Assembly (NCBI RefSeq): GCF_000348985.1
Contig: NC_035934.1
Location: 124,001 to 188,000 of the forward strand
Length of the DNA stretch: 64,000 nt
Reading direction: 5' to 3'
Source: Huiozyma naganishii CBS 8797
Lineage: Eukaryota > Ascomycota > Saccharomycetes > Saccharomycetales > Saccharomycetaceae
Below are positions 1 through 9,275 of this stretch, piece by piece. The notes under the pieces are model-generated. The model had not been told where the DNA came from. It made no database searches and saw nothing but the letters and a program-made list of their open reading frames with translations. Made by a program: the position numbers and the translations under genes. Positions within the stretch are counted from its first letter, which is position 1. Every line of letters starts with the position of its first letter.

Positions 1-2
1 AC

Positions 3-1250
3 ATTTGGAATGACATGAACGAACCTTCTATCTTCTCGGGACCTGAAACCACAGCACCAAAGGACCTGCTGCACGACGGCGGATTTGAGGAGAGATCCAT
101 CCACAATGTTTACGGGCTTTCCGTCCACGAAACGACATACGATTCCATGAGGGAGGCTTACAACAACAATACAAGACCATTCATCCTGACAAGAGCATTC
201 TTTGCTGGATCTCAAAGGTCTGCCGCCACTTGGACCGGTGACAACATGGCAACTTGGGAGTATTTGCAAATTTCAATCCCCATGGTGCTAACAAACAACA
301 TCGCAGGTATGCCCTTCATTGGTGCCGATATTGCAGGGTTTGCTGGAGACCCAGAGGAGGAACTGCTTATCAGGTGGTACCAAGCTGGTCTTTGGTACCC
401 ATTCTTCAGGGCACATGCCCACATCGACACCAAGAGAAGAGAACCGTATCTTTTTGAGGAGCCAACGAAATCGCTGGTGCGTGACTCGATCAGATTACGG
501 TACGCTTTACTACCCGTGTTTTACACTGCCTTCCATGAGGCAAGTGTTAGCGGCACTCCCATTTTGAAACCGATGTTTTATGAGAAACCACAACACCAGG
601 AACTGTATGACATCGATAATCAATTTTATCTCGGTGATTCAGGTATTGTGGTGAAGCCCGTACTACACCCTGGTGTTTCGAAAACTTCGATGCTCTTGGC
701 ACCCGGTATTTACTACGATTTGACGACTTTTGAGACGCTATACGTGAGTGGTCAGGATGCTAAATCTGTGGAGGTTGACGCTCCACTGCACAAACTACCA
801 GCTTACATCGAGGGTGGTAATATTTTGACCACCAGAGAGAGATACAGAAGAAGTTCGTCCACAATGAGGCATGACCCTTACGTTTTGCTTATTGCACCTG
901 CCATCAATGGTTTCGCACAAGGTGATTTCTACGTTGACGATGGTGAATCGTTTCAATACGAGCAAGGAGAGTATTTGACCGCACAATTCAAGTTAGAGAA
1001 CAACATCTTATTTGGTGTGCCCACTCATGTGCCAGCGAATGTTTCCTCTGTCGGGAGCACGCTGATTGAGAAAATCGTGATTCCAGTGTCAGACTCAGAT
1101 GTGAAGATTGGGCCCACTGTCAAAATTACGCAAGACTCTGTAGAGAGGACTGTAGACGCGAAGAAGCTCGTTTCGGATGGCGTAGCCAAGCTGGTTATTG
1201 AAAATTCACTTGTTTCTATCGACAAACACTGGCAGATCAATCTTGTGTAA
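3..1250 (+). CDS. ROT2: Glucosidase II alpha subunit, C-terminal part (5' end outside window)
   Basis: This is the C-terminal portion of ER glucosidase II, glycoside hydrolase family 31, which trims the two inner alpha-1,3 glucoses from N-glycans during glycoprotein folding. The frame is open from the left edge and begins in the GH31 active-site motif WNDMNEPS, whose Asp (codon 12-14) is the nucleophile in the family; about 415 of roughly 950 residues are present. The conserved GADIAGFAGDPEEELLIRWY stretch follows near 315-380. The gene converges on SLX1 with about 120 bp between them, the same order as YBR229C-YBR228W in S. cerevisiae. The first in-frame ATG at 15 is internal, not the start. 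The identification is firm from both sequence and neighbours. Confidence 0.95.
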   Translation: MWNDMNEPSIFSGPETTAPKDLLHDGGFEERSIHNVYGLSVHETTYDSMREAYNNNTRPFILTRAFFAGSQRSAATWTGDNMATWEYLQISIPMVLTNNIAGMPFIGADIAGFAGDPEEELLIRWYQAGLWYPFFRAHAHIDTKRREPYLFEEPTKSLVRDSIRLRYALLPVFYTAFHEASVSGTPILKPMFYEKPQHQELYDIDNQFYLGDSGIVVKPVLHPGVSKTSMLLAPGIYYDLTTFETLYVSGQDAKSVEVDAPLHKLPAYIEGGNILTTRERYRRSSSTMRHDPYVLLIAPAINGFAQGDFYVDDGESFQYEQGEYLTAQFKLENNILFGVPTHVPANVSSVGSTLIEKIVIPVSDSDVKIGPTVKITQDSVERTVDAKKLVSDGVAKLVIENSLVSIDKHWQINLV

Positions 1251-1369
1251 TTGGAAGGGCGAAGTTTCCTGCGGGATGAGAGTAGGGGAATATATAGAGA
1301 TAGAGTGTATACCACGATACAAACCAAAAAAGAATGTTGTTGAATGCTAGGGACGATGATCCCGATTAC

Positions 1370-2314
1370 TCAATGGCTATGCTGCTTTTTGATGGTTTTG
1401 GCGTAAAGCACGGTTTCTGACCAGGCGTTTATCTCCTGGCAGCTTGGACAAATCCCCCTTTCAGGTACAAGCGATTCAGATCCTTCGTCGTTTAGAAACT
1501 TATCGTAAAGACACCGTAAATGTGACACGCCGTTACAGTGCTTACAGAATGCAACAAATGGTTTCAAACTTACATCGTCGGAAGTGTAATCAAAGGTAGA
1601 ATCGCACAGTGTGCATGCAAGTGATCCTGTTGTCAGCTTGTCCAGGTAACGATCCAACGTCTTGTCATGCTCCTTCATATAATCGTTGTAAAACTTCTCT
1701 ACGAGTCGCTGATTCGCAGAAGCGTAATCCAAAACGTCATCAATTGTGCTCTTTGCTGGATCAATATGGTGTAGTGCACCCTCCGAAACGGTCATTACGT
1801 TATCGGCCTCTACTTTGAATTTATTATCCATCCAAACCTCGGAGACATGTGCGTTGAAGAAGTGTACCTTCACAGACATCAAGTGAAAATAGTGGCACTT
1901 GAGAAGTTGTCGTATGGAGGACAACTTCTGCGGCAGCGTCTTCCCACCTTGCTTGTTTTTGACAATCCGCTCATTGTCAGGAATGTAATGTGTCTGGTAC
2001 ACATGCTGTAAAGCGTGTTCGAATTGTAGAGCGGCAATCCGACTCGGGAATCCATACACGATCCCAACCATCTCCCAGGGCCGTGCACCTAGCCGCTTCG
2101 TCCTGTACGCACCCCCATGGACCAACGAGCCGTTGTGCTGGCGCAACCGTTTGTACGGATTCGGTGTCGAGCCTACGTAGAACGACTGCCGTTTATTGAC
2201 GGACTGCAGAAGGTAACAACAGTAGAACGGGCACAGTTCGTTCATAACCGGTAATACAATTGCGTTTGAAGAGGGAGTGGGAGTGGGAGTGGGGGTGTGA
2301 CTCATTTTACACAT
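1370..2314 (-). CDS. SLX1: Structure-specific endonuclease catalytic subunit Slx1
   Basis: Slx1 is the nuclease subunit of the Slx1-Slx4 complex that cleaves branched DNA, including stalled forks in rDNA. The N-terminal GIY-YIG domain is clear: a CCYLLQS strand, then FYVGSTPNPYKRLRQHNG and a GGAYRTKR loop. The C-terminal third carries a Cys/His zinc-binding RING/PHD-like module (CTLCDSTF, FCKHCNGVSHLRC, CPSCQE). Length is 314 residues, close to the S. cerevisiae protein (304). A second in-frame ATG at 2305 (MSHTPTP) may be the true start because the S. cerevisiae protein also begins with Met-Ser. It is transcribed divergently from MCX1 across about 170 bp. Confidence 0.95.
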   Translation of the reverse strand: MCKMSHTPTPTPTPSSNAIVLPVMNELCPFYCCYLLQSVNKRQSFYVGSTPNPYKRLRQHNGSLVHGGAYRTKRLGARPWEMVGIVYGFPSRIAALQFEHALQHVYQTHYIPDNERIVKNKQGGKTLPQKLSSIRQLLKCHYFHLMSVKVHFFNAHVSEVWMDNKFKVEADNVMTVSEGALHHIDPAKSTIDDVLDYASANQRLVEKFYNDYMKEHDKTLDRYLDKLTTGSLACTLCDSTFDYTSDDVSLKPFVAFCKHCNGVSHLRCLYDKFLNDEGSESLVPERGICPSCQEINAWSETVLYAKTIKKQHSH

Positions 2315-2488
2315 CGTTGATGAGTAATTAACTCATCGCCAGACGTCTTTATTTTTCAGCTTCAATATGGCACCTTTAAATGAAGAGACATCGGATTCGT
2401 AAGAGCTACTTGTTGTTGGTCCAACTCACTCACACAGTGCTCCTGTTTCAACCGCGTGTTTCTTTTGCCGCTCGTGTTTAATGCACCA

Positions 2489-4060
2489 ATGCTGCTGAAA
2501 AGAAGTGCTGTGTTTGCGAGATGCTACGGTATCGTTATCGCGCGCCGTGCCGCGTCGACGAAACTTGGAGCGGGCCAGATGCCCAAAATTCCATCTCCAA
2601 AACACCTGAAGGGGTTCTTGGATGAGTACATTGTGGGGCAAGAGACCGGCAAGAAGGTTCTCAGCGTGGCTGTGTATAACCACTATCTGCGGGTTAATGA
2701 TAAGATCAAGAAGGACGATTTGGAAAAGGAACGGCTGCTGCTGGAATGTAATGCACAAGCGGAATTGGAAGCGCAGGAGAAGCACAACCTAGATGATGAA
2801 CTGGTACCTCGCAATGAGGCACAAGCTGGACTCAAGAATCTCCAGAGGCAATTGGAGGAGACGAGGGCCCTCTCGGATGAGGCGGCCAAGAATGCAGATG
2901 ACGATTTGGAACTGAGTAAGAGTAATGTCATGGTGATAGGCCCTTCAGGATCGGGGAAGACCCTGCTGGCTACAACTTTAGCAAGAATTTTAGAGGTACC
3001 TATTGCCATAACGGACTGTACTCAGCTGACTCAGGCAGGTTACATTGGTGAGGATGTGGAAGTCTGCATCGAGCGGCTTTTGGTTGATGCCGACTACGAC
3101 GTTTCGAAGGCAGAAAGGGGGATCATCGTGTTGGATGAGATTGATAAGCTAGCGAAACCGGCAGCCAGTATCGGAACGAAAGATGTATCAGGTGAAGGTG
3201 TTCAACAAGCGCTTTTGAAGATTATAGAGGGACACAAAGTAGAGATTGTAGTCGAGAGACCTGTCAAGAGTACGACGGACAACAAAAACAACCAGACCGT
3301 TCAAAAGAAGGAGGAAACATTTGTTATTGACACTTCTAACATATTGTTCATGATCATGGGCGCCTTTGTTGGTTTGGATAAGCACGTTGCCAGGCGGATC
3401 GAAAGTTTGAAGAGCTTGTCTAAAGGTGGGCCCGATGCAGTCGCGGACCCGCAGAAAACCAAGAATGACAAAGAGTCACAATTCAGCAACGCTATTGAAA
3501 ATATCGAGTTATCAAATGGGAAAAGCGTTTCAGCTCTGAACTTGGCAACGCCAACGGACTTGGTATCCTTTGGGTTAATCCCAGAATTAATAGGTAGAGT
3601 ACCAGTTATCACTGCATTGGAGCCTCTACAAAGAACCGACTTGTTCCATATACTTCGGGAACCGAAGAATGCTTTGCTGGACCAGTACGAATACATCTTT
3701 AAACAATTTGGAGTGAGACTATGCATTACGGAGAGTGCTCTGCGGAAAGTTGCATCATTTGCACTGAAGGAGGGGACCGGCGCTAGAGGGTTAAGAGGTA
3801 TCATGGAAAGATTACTACTTAACGTCAACTATGAATGTCCCGAATCCGGAATTTCATACGTTCTGGTGAATGAATCGACGGTTGACTCTTTGCAGCAAAC
3901 TGAGTATTCTTTGGCATCGCAAGTTGATGCCAAATACTATTCTCGTGGGCAAAGAGACGATCTAATTCGGGACGTTTATTTGGAAGATGCTGAGTTAGGA
4001 GCTGTTTTGGACGAGGAATTTGGCAGAACACCTACTATAAAAAAGAATAAATCCGCTTGA
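2489..4060 (+). CDS. MCX1: Mitochondrial ClpX-type AAA+ unfoldase Mcx1
   Basis: Mcx1 is the mitochondrial matrix homologue of bacterial ClpX; in yeast it acts without a ClpP partner and has been linked to activation of 5-aminolevulinate synthase in heme synthesis. The start at 2489 gives 523 residues with an Arg-rich N-terminus fitting a mitochondrial presequence; an upstream extension of the frame would need a GTG start. Visible features are the ClpX-like FLDEYIVGQETGKKVLSVAV segment, Walker A GPSGSGKT at about residues 151-158, Walker B IIVLDEIDKLAKP near 213-225, and the GTGARGLRGIMERLL sensor-2 region. The bacterial N-terminal zinc-binding domain is absent, as usual for fungal Mcx1. Confidence 0.93.
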   Translation: MLLKRSAVFARCYGIVIARRAASTKLGAGQMPKIPSPKHLKGFLDEYIVGQETGKKVLSVAVYNHYLRVNDKIKKDDLEKERLLLECNAQAELEAQEKHNLDDELVPRNEAQAGLKNLQRQLEETRALSDEAAKNADDDLELSKSNVMVIGPSGSGKTLLATTLARILEVPIAITDCTQLTQAGYIGEDVEVCIERLLVDADYDVSKAERGIIVLDEIDKLAKPAASIGTKDVSGEGVQQALLKIIEGHKVEIVVERPVKSTTDNKNNQTVQKKEETFVIDTSNILFMIMGAFVGLDKHVARRIESLKSLSKGGPDAVADPQKTKNDKESQFSNAIENIELSNGKSVSALNLATPTDLVSFGLIPELIGRVPVITALEPLQRTDLFHILREPKNALLDQYEYIFKQFGVRLCITESALRKVASFALKEGTGARGLRGIMERLLLNVNYECPESGISYVLVNESTVDSLQQTEYSLASQVDAKYYSRGQRDDLIRDVYLEDAELGAVLDEEFGRTPTIKKNKSA

Positions 4061-4320
4061 TTCACTGAAGAAAAGAACTCACGTTTGTATTCTCCCTTTT
4101 TCTGGACGTTATTATAAATTTATGTAATATAGGTAATAAACTTATAAAAGCTTTTAAGTAGATAGTCTTACACCCTTGAGAATATACTTATATAACGAAA
4201 TACAACTGGTATAACTCATATAACTATATATATGGCGTAAGTAAGAATATCAAACAGTCCTTACAGATTTTATTCAACTACAGCCTATTTTAGCTCTTAA
4301 ATATGTACAGTTCATGTACT
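4061..4320. other. AT-rich convergent intergenic region
   Basis: The 260 bp between the 3' ends of MCX1 and the YBR225W-like gene is AT-rich, with runs such as tataacgaaatacaactgg and several TATATA tracts that could serve 3'-end formation of both genes. No reading frame, RNA gene or repeat unit can be supported. Confidence 0.5.
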
Positions 4321-6990
4321 TTAAGGAGGTGGAGTGACCTTTGGTTTCTGTGCAACCAGATAGGCAATTCTAAACGTCCCAGCAGCGTCGTCCACTTTGT
4401 TCCAATGTTCCGCCATGTATCTCTCTAAGCTAGCTCCTGGATTTTTTATTTCATCAGACGACCTCAAGTTATGCTTAAACAAGAAGTTCAACATCATCAA
4501 ACATATAAACTCGTTAACCGGTCCCATATGGGTTGCCAGATCACCCAGTTTCAGACTTAAAGTGGATGTTTTGATACTGGTAAACCCATGGTTTTTAAAC
4601 ATCTCTGCCACGTGCTTTGTAGGATGAATGTATAGGTTGTGGTTGATGGCATCAATAGCGACATCATCGAATATATTATCCCTTTCTTTGGTACTCAAAA
4701 ACTTGCTCTCAAGTGGGTCACTATTTGTCGGACGAAGGTCGGTCAATACCGCGAGCGCGTACCCCTCGGGTTCTAGGCATCTGTACATCTCTTGAACTAG
4801 GACAGACCATTTATTCCTTGAAAGAACATTCCAAAACCAGGGACAGAAAATGCAGGGAATACTCTCACTTCGGAAAGGCAGCTTCAGTTGCAAATAAACC
4901 TTGTTGTAATGGTGTCCGTTTTTCGTTTTTTCATCACAATTATCTGAAGTACTTTTAGAAGATACGGGAGACACAGGTGACCTGCTATTTTTGGGCAGGA
5001 AATACTGAGTTGGTATAGTCACGCTCTTGAAATTGCTTAGCGATCTACCAAAGAATTTTTCCAACCATATCGATTGGTAAAGTGGTTCCATTTGCATTGA
5101 TGAGCTTACCGCCGACGGTGCCGGTGACGGATACTTTTCCGATTTTAATCCATCCAAGGTAACTTTCTGTGGTACTTTGAAAACCGGTTTTGGATCGACA
5201 CCAGTAAAAATTTGAGCGGCATTAGTCTCCTTTTTGGTCGGTAGTTTGGCTGTATTTACATTTGACGAAGATGTGTGCCTCCTCCTGAAAAAGTTCACTA
5301 TACTCGACTTTTTCTTGGCAGCCTTTTTCGGTGCAGAGTGTTGGTCAGCGAGGGACACATTTAATTCTGTAGCCTTTAAAGGCGGTTCGGCCATTGTTTG
5401 ACTTACGGTGGAGGTAATATTTTCCGTATTCATAGTTTTTGAGCCCACTACTCCGTTCTCATCAAACATGTCATTGTCACCATCACTTAACTCACCTTCA
5501 AAAGTCTCCTGGTCCACCTCCTGTTGATTCAGAGGTCTGCCCATGCAATCTGTCAAGTATTCTTTAAAATTCGTCCTGTTTAACTTTATCAAGTCCTTTT
5601 CATCGGATACTAACAAGACAGGCGGGTCACTTTTCATTGACACTTCTATATCATCAGAAGCTGCGTTCCAAGGTGCAATGTTGACTTTGTAGTCGGCAAT
5701 ATCCAAATTTGGCTCGTCAAAAGCCAGCTGCCAACTCGTCAATTGTGCAATCGGCGTAGTCAACACCAATATGTCTATCTCCTCAATGGGGTCTTTTAGA
5801 ACAGGTTTTGGTTGGGTGTGAATGTTTGTGTCTTCCTGTTGAATATATAATAGTCCATTGTCAATGTCCTGCGGGGCATTCTGCTGCTTCTGCTGCTGCT
5901 GATATGGTTGTTGCTGTTGCTCTTGAAACGTTTTCCTTGCCAATGATTTGCGCTTCAAAAGATTCTGGAGAATCTCGCTAGAGAAGAATAAAGAGTTTGT
6001 CTGAGACAACATCTTTTGCAGTTGAAGCAGCCACAAATGTACGACTGTCCCAATTTCAGAGCCATCCTCAAGAAGATAATCGCTTGCCTCCTTTGAATAC
6101 ATAGTTAACAGTGTATTCACCGGCTTCCCGTTCTTGGTCTGACCCTGTTGATTCAGAATCTGAGCCCTATTGAACGAGTCAACCATCAACGAGCTGAATG
6201 CCTTCAGTCGTTCTTTGGAGCACACGAGACAGTCCATAGGTTTTGACTCGTGATTGAAGGAGTAAAAAATATCCATTATGGGTAATGCAGGGTTGTATTT
6301 CACGTTGTATTGCAACTGTTTCAGTTGTCCGTCGATCTCCACTTTCACGACGTTTGAGTTTTTCAGCTTGATGAGACAGGACATTCCGTTGAGCGGCAGA
6401 CGGTTCCAATTCCACGTTCTTGTGGCCATCTGTTTCTCGGCCAGTATCGCAGTGGTACCATGGACCGATTTGACCCTTGACATTGCCACCTCGTTCATCT
6501 GTTGTTGCGCCTCCCCACGTTTCTTCGCGCCCGCCGTCGGTTGGTACTGAACAGGGTTTGTCTCTAAAGCTTCTGGAACGTCTTTACTCTCCACAAACTC
6601 GTTTGCATTAGTTAAGGGCGAAAGTGACGCCGAGGACGCAGTTTGTTGTAACACCGGTTGCGGAGCGGCAAACACTTCGAATTCATGTAGCCCCTCGACG
6701 AGTCCCGGCAGATTGTTGCTATGATGATGGTTATTTTCATTTGCTGTAGGTTCAGGGAGCATCGCCACATATTTCTTCTGTCCAGTGAGGCTCTCCTGTG
6801 GGGGCGTTACCGCCGCCGCCGTTCCAGCACCACTATCTTGCACGCGAGGAAGTTTAGCGGAACTCGCTTGTTTTAGACTCTGCCGCTGTACTAAATCCTT
6901 AGTACCTTGTAAATCCACTGGCGTAGCAGAACCCACCTCTATCCTCGGCACAGCACCCATCGATTTATTCATCTTACCGTAGTCTGGCAT
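4321..6990 (-). CDS. YBR225W-like protein of unknown function with a methyltransferase-like C-terminus
   Basis: This 889-residue protein matches S. cerevisiae YBR225W (about 900 residues, function unknown) by position between MCX1 and TDP1 and by size. The N-terminal half is low complexity with Gln and Asn runs; a conserved core near residues 190-330 begins TRTWNWNRLPLNGMSCLIKL. A basic patch KKAAKKKSSIVNFFRRRH follows at about 565-580. The final 230 residues look like a decayed class I methyltransferase fold: FWNVLSRNKWSVLVQEMYRC, then LEPEGYALAVLTDLRPTNSD, the usual pattern for the post-motif strand of such enzymes, and a helix-rich tail. A GxGxG cofactor loop is not evident, so catalysis is doubtful. 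The link to YBR225W is strong by synteny; the fold assignment is inference. Confidence 0.85.
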   Translation of the reverse strand: MPDYGKMNKSMGAVPRIEVGSATPVDLQGTKDLVQRQSLKQASSAKLPRVQDSGAGTAAAVTPPQESLTGQKKYVAMLPEPTANENNHHHSNNLPGLVEGLHEFEVFAAPQPVLQQTASSASLSPLTNANEFVESKDVPEALETNPVQYQPTAGAKKRGEAQQQMNEVAMSRVKSVHGTTAILAEKQMATRTWNWNRLPLNGMSCLIKLKNSNVVKVEIDGQLKQLQYNVKYNPALPIMDIFYSFNHESKPMDCLVCSKERLKAFSSLMVDSFNRAQILNQQGQTKNGKPVNTLLTMYSKEASDYLLEDGSEIGTVVHLWLLQLQKMLSQTNSLFFSSEILQNLLKRKSLARKTFQEQQQQPYQQQQKQQNAPQDIDNGLLYIQQEDTNIHTQPKPVLKDPIEEIDILVLTTPIAQLTSWQLAFDEPNLDIADYKVNIAPWNAASDDIEVSMKSDPPVLLVSDEKDLIKLNRTNFKEYLTDCMGRPLNQQEVDQETFEGELSDGDNDMFDENGVVGSKTMNTENITSTVSQTMAEPPLKATELNVSLADQHSAPKKAAKKKSSIVNFFRRRHTSSSNVNTAKLPTKKETNAAQIFTGVDPKPVFKVPQKVTLDGLKSEKYPSPAPSAVSSSMQMEPLYQSIWLEKFFGRSLSNFKSVTIPTQYFLPKNSRSPVSPVSSKSTSDNCDEKTKNGHHYNKVYLQLKLPFRSESIPCIFCPWFWNVLSRNKWSVLVQEMYRCLEPEGYALAVLTDLRPTNSDPLESKFLSTKERDNIFDDVAIDAINHNLYIHPTKHVAEMFKNHGFTSIKTSTLSLKLGDLATHMGPVNEFICLMMLNFLFKHNLRSSDEIKNPGASLERYMAEHWNKVDDAAGTFRIAYLVAQKPKVTPPP

Positions 6991-7585
6991 CTCTCACTTC
7001 TATAAAACACCCTGTTCCCCTTCACGTGGGCTAATATTCCCACCTGTCAGTTATAAGAGTATTGTAGGGAATACCAAAGTTGCACTAATTGAAGTTGGGG
7101 GCAAGGGGTGATAAACTAATCAGGGTCCACGAAGACTAAATTCACCAAACACGTACTTTAACAGAACAAAACCTGCCACAATTGATTACCCACACACAAA
7201 ACACACACACAGACACACACCAGCAGCACAGTACCTAACCAGTATCCAAAATCAGTGGTTTTCTACGACGGTCCAACCTCTGTGCTCTTGTAAGTTGCGA
7301 AGGTACCCCTTAGGACTGTCAACTCTGGCGTTATTCAGTTTCTTCAAAACGATCTCTCGAAGACGTCAGAAGTGATGCCGATGGGTGGGCAGACGGTTTG
7401 GACGCGTTCAAGAGGGCTCTTCGATGCGATTAACGTTCTGTTTGGGATCATCTGTCGAGCCACTGCAGTGTATTAGGCAGACTGTCGGGCGGGAGAGTGC
7501 GGTGACCAGGTGGAAATCGGTTACTGGTTGAAGAGCAGGGCACATCGCTATTGGACGGCACAGCAGAAGCAGTATACAGGTACAG
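6991..7585. promoter_or_regulatory. Divergent promoter region of the YBR225W-like gene and TDP1
   Basis: This 595 bp gap holds no supportable gene. It contains a CA-rich simple repeat at about 7190-7230 and the sequence ctcgaagacgtcagaag at 7356-7372, which recurs exactly in the PYC2 promoter and embeds a GACGTC palindrome like ATF/CREB-type sites. Several short upstream ATGs lie before the TDP1 start. Confidence 0.6.
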
Positions 7586-9085
7586 ATGCAAGCTAGCCCC
7601 AAGCACAAGTGTAGTGCTAGGGAGGCAGTGGCACGGCGCTGGCGGGACAGGGACTATTCTAAGCCCGGGAGGGAAGTTATCGTGATCGATTCCGAGAGTG
7701 AGAGTGACAATGAGAGTGCCGCTGAGACGGACGTGGAGCAGCCGGTCGTTGATGGGTGGTGTTTCAAGCTCCTTCGGTCCAGTATCTACGATGCTAGGGA
7801 CTCGGCGCATCTTATTGGTACTGGGGACATTCTGGGCGATCCGAACCTTGAGAGCACTGTACTGTTCAGTTTCCAGTTTGAGCTGGACAGTTTGTTTGCA
7901 AGCATACACGGCGGTGTCCGCAGTGTCACTCTGGTGGCCCAGGTGGGGACCATCCAGCCTATTACAGAGAGACGGTTGGTGCCCCTGATGAACAAGACAA
8001 GGGTCGTTGAGATCAAAATGCCGCCGTACTCCTGCCACCACTCGAAACTTATTATAAACCGGTACAAGAACGGCACATGGCAATTGTTCATGCCATCGAA
8101 CAACTTCACTACTGCGGAGGAGAACCTGCCTCAACAAGTTTGTTGGATAAGCCCCGTCTTGCATCAGAGAGACACGAGGAATGCCAATCAAAACAGCTTC
8201 CAAACGGGTTTACTGGTGTATCTGGACGCTTACAGGGACCGACATCTGACGAGCAACGTCAAAATGCCGTTAGAGATGGTTGATTTTGCACCGCTCGCTG
8301 GACTGGAGTTCATCTCATCTGTTCCCTCGTATAAAGACAAGAGACCCACGGGGCTTCGCTCGCTGGTTGAGAAACTGGCGTCCCATAATGCGCTTACGAG
8401 TGAGAGCCTCCTAGAAGAGGAACACATACTCTGCCAAACGTCCTCAATGATGAACTCTACGTCAAAGGCAAACCCAGGTAATATCCTTACGCATACAATG
8501 ATCCCGCTCTTCACTGGGATAACCCCCTATCCGGCGGACACGAAGGGTACTGTCCCGCGTCACTCGACGGAAGAGTTACTGCAGATATACAAAAGACGGC
8601 ATATCACCCCGTACCTCATCTTCCCCACGGTGGATGAGATCAGGTCAGCACCCACTGGGGAAATGTGTGCCGGATGGTTCAATTTCAACTGGGCGAGAGA
8701 CTTGGCGCACTACGCAGCGCTGAGGGACACCTTCCGCGTGTTCTACAAGCAGGACCCGAACAAGGTCCGTGGCACTCCGCGGGCCACGACGCCCGCACAC
8801 TCCAAGTTCTACATGAGCTCGCCCACGAATGATTTCTCCAATTTGAACTGGTGCTGCTACACATCCAGTAACCTGGGTGTCAACGCTTGGGGGACCCTAA
8901 CGAGGCAACCCAGAAACTACGAGGTCGGAATCTTGATCCCGGGACCTGTCAAATGTCGTAGTTTCATCGATACAGTGTATGGTAACACCGTGAGAAACTG
9001 CGACACGACGAACGAGGTTACTGTGCCCTTCACGCTACCGCCTGTGCCCTACACGCCTGGCGACGACTGCTACAACAGGGCTTGA
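7586..9085 (+). CDS. TDP1: Tyrosyl-DNA phosphodiesterase 1
   Basis: Tdp1 removes topoisomerase peptides covalently attached to DNA ends, both 3'-phosphotyrosyl (Top1) and, in yeast, 5' Top2 adducts. It is a phospholipase D superfamily enzyme with two HxK(x)nN/D motifs. Both are present: HHSKLIINRYKNGTW with His152 and Lys154 followed by MPSNNF, and AHSKFYMS with His405 and Lys407 followed by LNWCCYTSSNLG. The protein is 499 residues, with an acidic Ser/Glu-rich N-terminal tail (IDSESESDNESAAE) of the kind that often carries phosphorylation or SUMO-binding sites. It is the first of a run of same-strand genes (TDP1, PCS60, PDB1, YBR220C-like, PYC2) that matches YBR223C-YBR218C. Confidence 0.95.
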   Translation: MQASPKHKCSAREAVARRWRDRDYSKPGREVIVIDSESESDNESAAETDVEQPVVDGWCFKLLRSSIYDARDSAHLIGTGDILGDPNLESTVLFSFQFELDSLFASIHGGVRSVTLVAQVGTIQPITERRLVPLMNKTRVVEIKMPPYSCHHSKLIINRYKNGTWQLFMPSNNFTTAEENLPQQVCWISPVLHQRDTRNANQNSFQTGLLVYLDAYRDRHLTSNVKMPLEMVDFAPLAGLEFISSVPSYKDKRPTGLRSLVEKLASHNALTSESLLEEEHILCQTSSMMNSTSKANPGNILTHTMIPLFTGITPYPADTKGTVPRHSTEELLQIYKRRHITPYLIFPTVDEIRSAPTGEMCAGWFNFNWARDLAHYAALRDTFRVFYKQDPNKVRGTPRATTPAHSKFYMSSPTNDFSNLNWCCYTSSNLGVNAWGTLTRQPRNYEVGILIPGPVKCRSFIDTVYGNTVRNCDTTNEVTVPFTLPPVPYTPGDDCYNRA

Positions 9086-9275
9086 GAGAGCTTGCCAGTT
9101 GGGATCTTTGTACCTGAGTGGGTGTGACACCCAAACACCGGACGCCGTTGACGAAACGTTACGAGAAAAGGGTTTGACTCGAGGAACTTTGTAGTCGACG
9201 GGACACTACAGTTGGTGAGTGTCCAGTTAGCCCTAGTGCTGTCTCCAGTTTTCTATAACACAGTGTGCGTGTGAT

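Noticed and set aside
7190..7230. CA-rich stretch as a telomere-like or regulatory repeat
   Set aside because: It is a short, imperfect CA/ACAC simple repeat without telomeric unit structure.
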